A stretch of 64,000 nucleotides of DNA from Pseudoalteromonas sp. P1-25 (GTDB lineage: Bacteria; Pseudomonadota; Gammaproteobacteria; Enterobacterales; Alteromonadaceae), in assembly GCF_001401805.1 (NCBI RefSeq), contig NZ_LKDW01000023.1:1-64000 (forward strand). The letters run 5' to 3'. The position numbers and the translations under genes were made by a program. Below, piece after piece: positions 7,111 to 14,950 of the stretch (positions are counted from its first letter, which is position 1; each line of letters begins with the position of its first letter). The notes under the pieces were generated by a model. The model was not told the origin of the DNA, ran no database searches, and worked only from the letters and a program-made list of their open reading frames with translations.

Positions 7111-9279
7111 CTTCTCGTCACTCTCATTCTCCGTATCTTCTGATTCACGTAGAACGTATTGATGCAACCATACAAATTGCTCCAAGAATAGAAGACCTTT
7201 TTCTGCATCATCGTACAATCTGGGGAAGTCATCAGAGACTTTCATTGCTTGAGGGAAGTACGTTTCGATTGCGCTTAAAACTATTGAGGCGTCTAGTTCA
7301 CCAGTTAAGCTGTTATATTGATCCCTTTCAAAATCCGACTTATGAGAAACACCGGTCTCCACTCCCCACGCTGTTGGTACATACGAGTCGATTATTCTAA
7401 TTAGAGAATCTGGGTCCTTTAAAATCAATTCATCCACGTAATCATTAACGTAGCCATTATCAACAAACTTATTCAATGTATAAAATATTGTTGGTATCGA
7501 TGTAGGCGCTAATAGTGTTATATCTTCTTGGTCTTTAAACTCATCAGCTATTACATTTCCCAAGTGCTTCCCAATTTCATCTATGCATACTTCAGAAAAC
7601 GCATCTTTTTCAGGTTTGTTCTCATCCTCTCGCTTTAACCATTTAAATATTTCAAGCTTGAACTCAATTATAGGTGCAATATCGATGCATTTTTTTGCCA
7701 AGTCAGTTCGTTCTGGCTTCGGCACATTTTGGATCAGATCGCTAACCAGCATAGCTGCTTGGGAAAAGGGAGTCGTCCAACTATACAAAACCTCTGGATT
7801 TGAAATATCATCACTCTTTTGTGCTACAGCAAGTGCAAGTGCAATTGAGGCAGCAGCGCTAATTTCGCCTGATTTTTGCCTCAATTTTTTAATTAATGTT
7901 TCCGATGAAGCGGGGGTTAGAATTTCATTCAAGGGGTTGCTTTCTCTATCAAGTTCCACTCCCCACTTCTCACTCTCATCAGACAAAGCTTGGACTGCTT
8001 GATCAGATATATCTCCTCTCGGAATGGCATAAGTAAAGTATCTTGAATAATAATTTTCAGAGCAAATTCTTTGGCCTTTATTCCATTTCTCATACCAATC
8101 GGATCCATAACTCATGTTCCCGTAGACGGATTGAAGTTTAGGAAACATATTTTTTAGCAGCCCAATAAAACCTGCTTTATTGATGTTCTTACCAACATCA
8201 AGGGCATTATTCACAAGGTTTTTTATATGATCTTTTTCATTATCATTATTCGAGTAATAGCTATCTCGAAAAGTACCTGTAAATAGCGACTTATTTACCC
8301 TTAGCACCTCATACAACGAAGGGCAAAAGACCCTTATTCCCTCTAAAAGCATTAAATCTACAGGGTTTACTTCTCCTTGCAAGATAGGCAAAGAGAACAT
8401 TAATGTATTTCCATATAGCTTGGCTTTTCTTGGAGTCGTTAAGCAATCATCGAATGCAGAACTAAAGTCACGAACAAACTCTTGAACTTGCTGCTGTGAG
8501 AGTGTGATTCCCGCAATATTTATTGCTTCATCCACTCCTTGAAAACAAAATTCTCGAAGGACTTGTTTTTCAACAGCTGGCAAATGTAAGGGGACTTGAA
8601 TAATTTTTTCTAGAAACGCCTCTCCTGCATTCTCAGCAGTACTAGAGTAGCGGTCTTGTAAGGATGCGGCGACAACATCTTTATCGAATGCCAAGATATA
8701 TGATGTATATTTGAAATCAGCAGTGAGCTTTACTAGTCTAAATAGTGCATGAATTTCTGTTTTTTCTAGCCTATCAACATCGTCGATCAGTATAAGGACT
8801 CGCCTCTGAGCTGCTTCCAGCTCATTTTCTATTCTATTTTTTAGCTCATTTATATCTGGCCCTGAGATGAAAGCACCAAAAGCATCTCCTGCCCCCTTTG
8901 CACCTATCAGTGCTCCAGCACCAGGAGCCGCCTTTTTAACGAAATCCTTAAGCTTATCCCCAGTTTTTATTAATTCTGCATCTAGAGCTTCAGCTATATC
9001 AAAAAAGAAACCTGTTAGCAGTTCTTCCTCTGCACCAAAGCGCCAAGGGTTGAACTTAATACATATCACGTTCTCATCAGAATCCAGTGATTTTTCAATA
9101 AAGTTGAGCACGGATGTTTTACCATCGCCCCATATGCCATAGAGTCCAATAACTATACTGCTTGGGTCACTTCGCTTTGATATTACTTGAGCCACCCTTT
9201 CGGAAAAGCTCCAGCGAGAAAATCTATCCTGTTCTTGCTCGTGTATAGGTGAATCTGAGGAGTAGTTTTTATCTTCCAT
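7105..9279 (-). CDS. Integron cassette 2: KAP-family P-loop NTPase
   Basis: 724 residues, very large for a cassette. KAP NTPase hallmarks are in order: Walker A GIWGDGKT (48-55), a conserved FNPW (76-79), a Gly/Ala-rich segment at about 118-140 where many KAP proteins insert membrane helices, and Walker B VLILIDDVDR (161-170) with Asp166/Asp167, then a sensor-like ILAFDKD. The C-terminal 350 residues are helical and unassigned. KAP proteins are often found in mobile and antiphage loci; a defence role here is inference. The stop codon is part of the attC core. CAGGAAAG precedes the ATG with good spacing. Confidence 0.75.
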   Translation of the reverse strand: MEDKNYSSDSPIHEQEQDRFSRWSFSERVAQVISKRSDPSSIVIGLYGIWGDGKTSVLNFIEKSLDSDENVICIKFNPWRFGAEEELLTGFFFDIAEALDAELIKTGDKLKDFVKKAAPGAGALIGAKGAGDAFGAFISGPDINELKNRIENELEAAQRRVLILIDDVDRLEKTEIHALFRLVKLTADFKYTSYILAFDKDVVAASLQDRYSSTAENAGEAFLEKIIQVPLHLPAVEKQVLREFCFQGVDEAINIAGITLSQQQVQEFVRDFSSAFDDCLTTPRKAKLYGNTLMFSLPILQGEVNPVDLMLLEGIRVFCPSLYEVLRVNKSLFTGTFRDSYYSNNDNEKDHIKNLVNNALDVGKNINKAGFIGLLKNMFPKLQSVYGNMSYGSDWYEKWNKGQRICSENYYSRYFTYAIPRGDISDQAVQALSDESEKWGVELDRESNPLNEILTPASSETLIKKLRQKSGEISAAASIALALAVAQKSDDISNPEVLYSWTTPFSQAAMLVSDLIQNVPKPERTDLAKKCIDIAPIIEFKLEIFKWLKREDENKPEKDAFSEVCIDEIGKHLGNVIADEFKDQEDITLLAPTSIPTIFYTLNKFVDNGYVNDYVDELILKDPDSLIRIIDSYVPTAWGVETGVSHKSDFERDQYNSLTGELDASIVLSAIETYFPQAMKVSDDFPRLYDDAEKGLLFLEQFVWLHQYVLRESEDTENESDEKA

Positions 9280-9291
9280 ATCTTTCCTGAG

Positions 9292-9411
9292 GCCTAACGC
9301 CCAAATCAGGCTACCGAACCGCTAAGTGGGTTTTGGTGCTAACATGCCGCGAAGCGAGCTAGCGCCAAAAGCCGCGCAGCGGTTTGGGTCACCTGGATTT
9401 TTTTGTTATAA
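9292..9411 (-). repeat. attC site of cassette 1
   Basis: About 120 bp, the longest site: GCCTAACGCC (9292-9301) to the GTTATAA core (9405-9411). AACCGCT and AGCGGTT plus TTTTGGTGCTA and TAGCGCCAAAA give a long double hairpin. Its right arm resembles the broken site at 1042-1090. Confidence 0.85.
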
Positions 9412-10029
9412 CTTGATCCCGCATTGCTGAAGCGCACTTGCTAAAGATGGATCAAGATCATACTCACCCGTTGAAGATGCCGCTTGATTTAAACCAACAG
9501 TACGGTATTTGATCTTTTGGCCAGAAAGCATTTCATTAAGGATTTTTCGAGCTTTATCCCCTGTAGTTGCAGTAAAAGGAGACATAGAGCGAGCTGCTGA
9601 TTCCATTGCAGTTTTGTAGGTAGCCTCAACTAGCTCTTTATTTTCTTCCGGAAGGTAATTTGCGTAATCTTTCATTGTGTCCAATGTTCCCTTAGGAGCA
9701 TAATCCAATGGAGTCTCGCTCGAACTGATTGTCCACGCAGTGTTTGAATCAATACGAATCTGAACATCACCTACAGGTATAGGATGTTTTCCTCCGCTTT
9801 TTACACCCAACCGCAGGTCTCCATTTACCACTTCAATATAGGGATAATAATGATTACTGTAAGTGTAAACGGAGCTTTTTGTATAAAGGCTTCCAACTGA
9901 TACTGAACAGCTTTTTTGATCAGTAAACTCGTCAACCTTTACGTTTGATACCCAAGAAATACTTGGCGCGGTTGTTGATGCGCAACCAGCTAATATTAAG
10001 ATGGCAGCAATGGTTCCAATATGTCGCAC
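9406..10029 (-). CDS. Integron cassette 1 (attI-proximal): lipoprotein, unknown
   Basis: 207 residues with a textbook lipoprotein signal peptide, lipobox LAGC with Cys16. The body has no recognised domain; a beta-rich first half and a helical second half (roughly residues 110-165) can be seen. As the first cassette it should be the best expressed from the integron promoter. An AAGGAGGA ribosome site lies 8 bases upstream of the ATG, just inside the cassette boundary. The stop lies in the attC core. Confidence 0.65.
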   Translation of the reverse strand: MRHIGTIAAILILAGCASTTAPSISWVSNVKVDEFTDQKSCSVSVGSLYTKSSVYTYSNHYYPYIEVVNGDLRLGVKSGGKHPIPVGDVQIRIDSNTAWTISSSETPLDYAPKGTLDTMKDYANYLPEENKELVEATYKTAMESAARSMSPFTATTGDKARKILNEMLSGQKIKYRTVGLNQAASSTGEYDLDPSLASALQQCGIKL

Positions 10030-10043
10030 AATTCCTCCTTAAA

Positions 10044-10110
10044 GTTATAACAACTTTATCAGAGGACACTTTCCTCTTTTTATGAGTAATATATGTCCTC
10101 TTAATTACTT
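10044..10110 (-). other. Candidate attI site
   Basis: Between intI and the first cassette. GTTATAAC at 10044-10051 is the expected crossover core joining attI to cassette 1. Rightward lie AGAGGACA (10061-10068) and TGTCCTCT (10094-10101), an inverted pair, and further GAGGA motifs at about 10191-10226, plausible IntI contact sites. On the minus strand a cassette promoter should lie between here and the intI start. One weak candidate (TTGCCT, 17 bp, TAGTGT) would overlap the LexA box. Exact limits are not determined. Confidence 0.5.
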
Positions 10111-10211
10111 TTAATATTAATAACAAATCCTGTAACACATTGCCAGCTTTAAACTTTAAGTCAGGCTGTTCTTTTATTAAAATGAAGAAAAGAGGAAAAC
10201 GTCCTCATTTC

Positions 10212-10253
10212 TTGACTTAGGAGGAAAAACACTAATACTGTATATAAATACAG
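10212..10253 (+). promoter_or_regulatory. intI promoter with LexA (SOS) box
   Basis: The LexA box CTGTATATAAATACAG at 10238-10253 differs from the perfect palindrome by a single base and has the flanking TA of the consensus. A -35-like TTGACT (10212-10217) and a -10-like TACTGT (10236-10241) are 18 bp apart, so LexA would sit on the -10 region. SOS control of integron integrases is established in Vibrio and mobile integrons. Confidence 0.85.
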
Positions 10254-10269
10254 GCAAATAGGGTTTAAA

Positions 10270-11238
10270 ATGAAAACTAAGTCCCCTTTCCTTAATAGTA
10301 TTATCGACTATATGTATAGCCATCATTATGCTAAAAAATCTATTGAAACTTATGTCTTTTGGATTACTGCCTATATCCATTTTCATAATAAGCGACACCC
10401 TACCAGTATGGGCAATAATGAAGTAGAAGTATTTTTAAATCACTTAACAGTTACTAAAAAAGTGGCAGCGAGAACACAAGCAACCGCTTTAAATGCACTT
10501 GCTTTTTTATATAAACATATTATCAAGAATGAGCTTTCATTAGATTTAAATTTCATCAAAAGTAACCGCCAACAGATGCTTCCTGTCGTACTTACACAAA
10601 CTGAGGTATCGCTACTTTTTAGAAATATAAATAAGCGACATTATTTGATAGCAAGCCTGCTATATGGAAGTGGTTTACGGCTGATGGAAGCAGTAAAAAT
10701 AAGAGTTCAAGATATTGACTTCGACTATAAAAATATACGCATATGGAACGGTAAGGGTAATAAAAATCGTATTGTGACACTTGCTGAAGAATTAATACCA
10801 ATGCTAAGAAATCAAATAATTCAAGTTGATGAATATTTACAGTTAGATTTAAAAAATGATGCTTACGCCGGTGTATGGATGCCTCATCGACTTAGTAAAA
10901 AATACCCAAGTGCTAATAAGTCATTACAATGGCAGTTTCTGTTCCCATCACATAAATTAAGTACAGACCCTGAAACAGGAGAAATAAGACGCCATCACTT
11001 AGATCGTTCAGGGGTAAGAAAGGCAGTTAAACTGTCTTCTACAAAAGCTGAAATTAATAAACACGTTACCCCACATACTTTACGTCACTCTTTCGCTACG
11101 CATTTGCTGCAAAGCGGCGCTGATATACGTACAGTACAAACACAGTTAGGTCACAGTGATGTACGTACTACACAGATTTATACGCATGTTTTACAACAAG
11201 GTGCTAACGGGGTTGTTAGCCCTTTTTCAAAATTATAA
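10270..11238 (+). CDS. intI: Integron integrase (tyrosine recombinase)
   Basis: 322 residues. It carries out attI x attC and attC x attC recombination on folded single-strand attC sites. Tyrosine-recombinase residues are visible: Arg137 in GSGLRLMEA, Lys in GKGNKNR (162-165), HTLRH with His269 and Arg272, His295 in LGHSD and the nucleophile Tyr304 in TQIYTHV. The extra IntI-specific patch lies between, FLFPSHKL to HHLDRSGVRKAV (about 224-253), which separates it from XerC/D. It appears intact. It is divergent from the cassettes, the classical layout. Confidence 0.93.
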   Translation: MKTKSPFLNSIIDYMYSHHYAKKSIETYVFWITAYIHFHNKRHPTSMGNNEVEVFLNHLTVTKKVAARTQATALNALAFLYKHIIKNELSLDLNFIKSNRQQMLPVVLTQTEVSLLFRNINKRHYLIASLLYGSGLRLMEAVKIRVQDIDFDYKNIRIWNGKGNKNRIVTLAEELIPMLRNQIIQVDEYLQLDLKNDAYAGVWMPHRLSKKYPSANKSLQWQFLFPSHKLSTDPETGEIRRHHLDRSGVRKAVKLSSTKAEINKHVTPHTLRHSFATHLLQSGADIRTVQTQLGHSDVRTTQIYTHVLQQGANGVVSPFSKL

Positions 11239-11256
11239 ACCTCCCCTATTCAAAAC

Positions 11257-11289
11257 AAAAAAGCACAGCCCAAAAGCGCCATGCTTTTT
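11257..11289. terminator. Probable bidirectional terminator between intI and ivdG
   Basis: AAAAAGCA (about 11257-11264) pairs with TGCTTTTT (11282-11289) between the convergent intI and ivdG ends. The A/T runs on both sides would allow termination in both directions, although the stem is AT-rich and weak. Confidence 0.45.
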
Positions 11290-11313
11290 AAATTCAAGCG
11301 TAAAAAACTTACT

Positions 11314-12084
11314 TTACAAACGAATACCGCCGTCTATTTCAACCACGCGACCGGTAAAAAAGTCGTTTTCGATTATGTATTGTGCAGTATGGGCAATTTC
11401 GTTGCTTTCGCCCAAACGCCCTACGGGTGTTACTGCAAGCATACGCTGTTTGGCTTCGGGTTTCATGGCGTCTGTCATCGCGGTGCTTATTACGCCTGGT
11501 GCAATAGCCCCTACGCGTATACCAAAACGGCCAAGCTCTTTAGCCCATGTGGTGGTAAGTGCTACTACGCCAGCTTTTGATGCTGCGTAGTTTGTTTGGC
11601 CTATGTTACCTGCGCGCGCTACGCTTGACATATTCACAATTACACCGCCTTTGCCTGATTCAATCATGTGGCTTGCAGCTTCTCGCCCTGCTAAAAATAC
11701 GCCAGTAAGGTTTACATCAATCACCGATTGAAATTGCTCAAGGGACATTTTTTTTACCACTTTGCCGTCTTTAGCTTTTATAAACATGCCGTCGCGTAAA
11801 ATACCGGCGTTATTTATAAGCACACCAATGTGGCCAAAATCGCCATTAATGGTATTAAATACGTTTTCTACTTCGCTCTCTGCGGTTACGTTTGCAGCGT
11901 AGCCTTTAATAGTGCCAGATACACCGTCAAGCTGTTTTAGTTGCTCGCATGCTTTGTTTAATAACTCTTGCGCCATATCTATAAGTGCAATGTTAGCACC
12001 CATAAGGGCAAATTTTTGCGCCATTGCAAAACCTAAGCCTTGTGCGCCACCAGTTATTACTACCGTGTTATTTTTAATTTCCAC
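11314..12084 (-). CDS. ivdG: Short-chain dehydrogenase, 3-hydroxy-2-methylbutyryl-CoA dehydrogenase type
   Basis: 256 residues, classical SDR. TGGAQGLG (11-18) binds the nucleotide; Asp36 after the second strand favours NAD over NADP; NNAG is at 91-94; the active-site Ser153/154, Tyr166 and Lys170 are in place. FabG-like in sequence, but as the last gene of the ivd operon it most likely oxidises 3-hydroxy-2-methylbutyryl-CoA in isoleucine breakdown, as assigned to ivdG in Shewanella. Start is GTG, with AGGAG seven bases upstream. It follows mmsB by 9 bp. Confidence 0.8.
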   Translation of the reverse strand: MEIKNNTVVITGGAQGLGFAMAQKFALMGANIALIDMAQELLNKACEQLKQLDGVSGTIKGYAANVTAESEVENVFNTINGDFGHIGVLINNAGILRDGMFIKAKDGKVVKKMSLEQFQSVIDVNLTGVFLAGREAASHMIESGKGGVIVNMSSVARAGNIGQTNYAASKAGVVALTTTWAKELGRFGIRVGAIAPGVISTAMTDAMKPEAKQRMLAVTPVGRLGESNEIAHTAQYIIENDFFTGRVVEIDGGIRL

Positions 12085-12093
12085 GCCTTGCTC

Positions 12094-12993
12094 CTACTTA
12101 GAAAACAGTTTAAAAATGGCACTAAAATCATCACTGCCTGCACCTTGGTGCTGAAGCATAGTGTATAAATTTGTAGCCATTGACCCCATTGGGGTTGATG
12201 AATTACTTTGCTGCGCGGCTTCCATGGCAAGGCCTAAATCTTTAGCCATTAAATCGACCATAAAGCCTGGTTTATAATCGTTACTTGCAGGGGCTGTATC
12301 CATTACACCTGGGCACGGGTTGTAAAGTTCAAGCGTCCAGTTACGGCCAGAACTTGCGGTCATTATGTCGCTAAGTACTTTAGGATCGAGGCCGTTATTT
12401 ATACCCATTTGTAGTGCTTCGCTGGTGCCTGCCATTAAAATGCTAAGTAGCATGTTGTTACATATTTTTGCAACTTGCCCTGCGCCAATATCACCTGCAT
12501 GGAATATGTTTTTACCCATATCATTAAGCACAGGTTGTGCGGTATTAAACGCGGCTTTACTCCCCCCTACAATAAACGTAAGCGTGCCAGCCGCTGCGCC
12601 TGCAACGCCGCCCGATACCGGTGCATCTACAAAGCTAATACCCTGCTCGCCAAGTGCGCTGCCAACCACACGGGCCGACTCTGCATCTATTGTTGAGCAA
12701 TCTATCACTAAGGTGTTTTTACCCAGCACATTAATTAAGCCGCTATCGTCGTTATTGCCTAAATAAAGCGATTTAACATGTTTGCCTGCGGGTAACATAC
12801 TAATGAGTATATCGGCATTGCTTGCACATGCTTTTGCATTTTCAGCGGCGTGTGCACCTTTGTTTGCAAGTTCATTTAAGACCGACTGGTTTAAATCGAA
12901 TGCCGTAACTGTGTGACCGGCTTTAATTAAGTTAGCCGCCATAGGGCCGCCCATATTACCTAAGCCGATAAAACCAATATTGAGTTTAGTCAT
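12094..12993 (-). CDS. mmsB: 3-hydroxyisobutyrate dehydrogenase
   Basis: 299 residues from the ATG at 12991-12993; a longer frame upstream is not used because AAAGGAA precedes this ATG and the Rossmann fold starts here. GLGNMG (10-15) is the NAD site, DAPVSGG (123-129) the substrate loop and Lys176 in GAGQVAK the catalytic lysine. It oxidises 3-hydroxyisobutyrate to methylmalonate semialdehyde in valine degradation, feeding MmsA encoded upstream in the same operon. Confidence 0.92.
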   Translation of the reverse strand: MTKLNIGFIGLGNMGGPMAANLIKAGHTVTAFDLNQSVLNELANKGAHAAENAKACASNADILISMLPAGKHVKSLYLGNNDDSGLINVLGKNTLVIDCSTIDAESARVVGSALGEQGISFVDAPVSGGVAGAAAGTLTFIVGGSKAAFNTAQPVLNDMGKNIFHAGDIGAGQVAKICNNMLLSILMAGTSEALQMGINNGLDPKVLSDIMTASSGRNWTLELYNPCPGVMDTAPASNDYKPGFMVDLMAKDLGLAMEAAQQSNSSTPMGSMATNLYTMLQHQGAGSDDFSAIFKLFSK

Positions 12994-13003
12994 CGTCTTT
13001 CCT

Positions 13004-14155
13004 TTATGTGTGTGATGGCGTGTGTAAGCCATTGAGTGGGTGGTTTTCGCCAAAGCGATTAGCAAAAAAGCTGTCTATTATTGTTTGTGGTACATCGCTT
13101 AGTGATTTGTACTGCCAATTAGGTGCGCCGTCTTTATCTATTAGTAGTGCTCTTACGCCTTCTTGAAATTCACCAACTTCGCCAGCGCGTATCGACATAC
13201 CCAGCTCCATTTTAAAACACGTTAATAAGCTTTGGCCTTTACTGGCTTTTAATTGCTCACTAACCAGTGCACAACTTAGTGGGCAGCCATGCTTGAGTGA
13301 CTTTTGGGCGCGTTGCAGCCATTTGTCGTCAATAGTTAGGCCTAAAATATAATCAACTTGTTCTTGTAGCGTATTAAATTCAGCTAATTTTTGAATGGTT
13401 GCTAAATTAGCTTTAATATAGCCTTTTGGCATACGCGCAGATTGGTTATCTAAATCGGTTAATAACTTTGTTAAACGCTCATGATTTAAACTTGGAGTTT
13501 TGCCCCACTTAGCAGCTAAAATTTGCGCTAGCATGGCATCGTACTTTGTGCTGTCGATAAAGTGATCGGCAAGCGATACAAAGCGTGCATCTTCACAATT
13601 AATAGAAGCCGACGTTAGCCCTAAAAATAGCCCCACACCTTGTGGCATTTTATGTAAAAAGTAACTGCCGCCTACATCTGGGTATAAGCCTATGGTTTGC
13701 TCTGGCATGGCAATGCGCGATGTTTCGGTTACTACGCGGTGACTAGCACCTGCCATTAGGCCTAAACCGCCACCCATTACTATGCCGTTACCCCACACTA
13801 GAATTGGTTTATCAAAGGTATGAATAAGGTAATCAAGTTTGTACTCAAGGGTAAAAAACTCTTCAACTAGGCTTGTTGGCTTACCTTGCGCCATTGCATG
13901 ATGCAGGCTTACTACATCGCCACCGGCGCAAAAGGCTTTATCGCCTGCGCCTTTTAAAATAACCATTGCAATTGCATCATCGTCTTGCCAAGCGCGCAGC
14001 TGCGGCTCGAGTAATTTGATCATGTCAAAATTGAGGGCGTTTAATGCTTTAGGTACGTTGAGTGTAATAAGCCCAATTAAGCTGCCGTTTTCTGCGATTG
14101 CCGTTTCAAATAGCACGGGGTCGTCGGCATTATTTAATAACGTTAAATTACTCAT
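13004..14155 (-). CDS. ivdE: 3-hydroxyisobutyryl-CoA hydrolase
   Basis: 383 residues from the ATG at 14153-14155, which overlaps the ivdD stop as TAATG (translational coupling); in-frame codons further upstream lie inside ivdD. Crotonase fold with GAGDKAFCAGGD and GNGIVMGGG as oxyanion-hole segments, and MPEQTIGLYPDVGGS with the Glu and Asp used for CoA-thioester hydrolysis in the HIBCH family. The length fits the hydrolase, not a 260-residue hydratase. It removes CoA from 3-hydroxyisobutyryl-CoA in valine breakdown. Confidence 0.9.
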   Translation of the reverse strand: MSNLTLLNNADDPVLFETAIAENGSLIGLITLNVPKALNALNFDMIKLLEPQLRAWQDDDAIAMVILKGAGDKAFCAGGDVVSLHHAMAQGKPTSLVEEFFTLEYKLDYLIHTFDKPILVWGNGIVMGGGLGLMAGASHRVVTETSRIAMPEQTIGLYPDVGGSYFLHKMPQGVGLFLGLTSASINCEDARFVSLADHFIDSTKYDAMLAQILAAKWGKTPSLNHERLTKLLTDLDNQSARMPKGYIKANLATIQKLAEFNTLQEQVDYILGLTIDDKWLQRAQKSLKHGCPLSCALVSEQLKASKGQSLLTCFKMELGMSIRAGEVGEFQEGVRALLIDKDGAPNWQYKSLSDVPQTIIDSFFANRFGENHPLNGLHTPSHT

Positions 14156-14940
14156 TAGCCATTTACCCAATTAGCGCGGCGTTTTTCTAAAAAGGCATTT
14201 ACACCTTCTTGCTGATCTTGTGTATCAAACAAACCAACAAACAATTCACGCTCAAGTGGCAATACACTGGCCATAGATTGATGGCGGCCTTTTTGTATAA
14301 GTGTTTTACACGCAGAAACTGAGCTTGGGCTTTGTTCGCTTACCTGGTTGGCAAGTTTTAACGCCGCTGCAAAGCTTTCGCCTTGGGGTACAACTTCTTC
14401 TACTAAGCCAATTTGTAGGGCTTTATCGGCTTTTAGGCGCTCGCCACATAAAATCATGCGTTTTGCCCAGCCTTCACCTACAAGCCATGCTAAATTTTGT
14501 GTCCCGCCTGCGCATGGTAATAAGCCCACTTTTGCCTCTGGCAATGCCATTTGTGCTTGCTCTTCTGCTATGCGTATATCACATGCAAGGGCCACTTCTA
14601 ATCCGCCGCCCATGGCATAACCATTAATGGCTGCAACCGATACCCCTGTAAAATTAGTCAATGCTTCAAAGGCTTCACCAAACACACGCGACATATCAGC
14701 AGCAACGCCTTTATCGCCACTAGCAAATACGTTTAAATCGGCACCGGCGCTAAAAAACTTTTCGCCTTCGCCAGTTAGCACTAAAGCATAAATATTTTTG
14801 TTGTTATTAAGCTCGTTAACTTTGTTTTTTAAATCTATTAAGGTGTCTTTTGTCCAGGTATTAGCTGGCGGGTTAGACATAGTTAAAATTGCAACATGCC
14901 CTTGGGTTGTTAATTCAATACACGGCTTTGATTGTGACAT
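14155..14940 (-). CDS. ivdD: Enoyl-CoA hydratase
   Basis: 261 residues, crotonase family. FFSAGADLNVF and NGYAMGGGLEVAL form the oxyanion hole; LPEAKVGLLPCAGGTQ carries the catalytic Glu. Likely hydrates methacrylyl-CoA (valine) and tiglyl-CoA (isoleucine). It lies 10 bp downstream of ivdC and overlaps ivdE by one base. Confidence 0.88.
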   Translation of the reverse strand: MSQSKPCIELTTQGHVAILTMSNPPANTWTKDTLIDLKNKVNELNNNKNIYALVLTGEGEKFFSAGADLNVFASGDKGVAADMSRVFGEAFEALTNFTGVSVAAINGYAMGGGLEVALACDIRIAEEQAQMALPEAKVGLLPCAGGTQNLAWLVGEGWAKRMILCGERLKADKALQIGLVEEVVPQGESFAAALKLANQVSEQSPSSVSACKTLIQKGRHQSMASVLPLERELFVGLFDTQDQQEGVNAFLEKRRANWVNG

Positions 14941-14950
14941 AACTTGCTCC

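Noticed and set aside
10177..10398. Minus-strand frame over the intI promoter
   Set aside because: It overlaps the LexA box and intI start on the opposite strand and looks like a shadow; not a cassette because no attC flanks it.
11156..11590. Plus-strand reading frame across the intI end
   Set aside because: It is antisense to ivdG and overlaps intI in another frame; no ribosome site and no protein-like composition.
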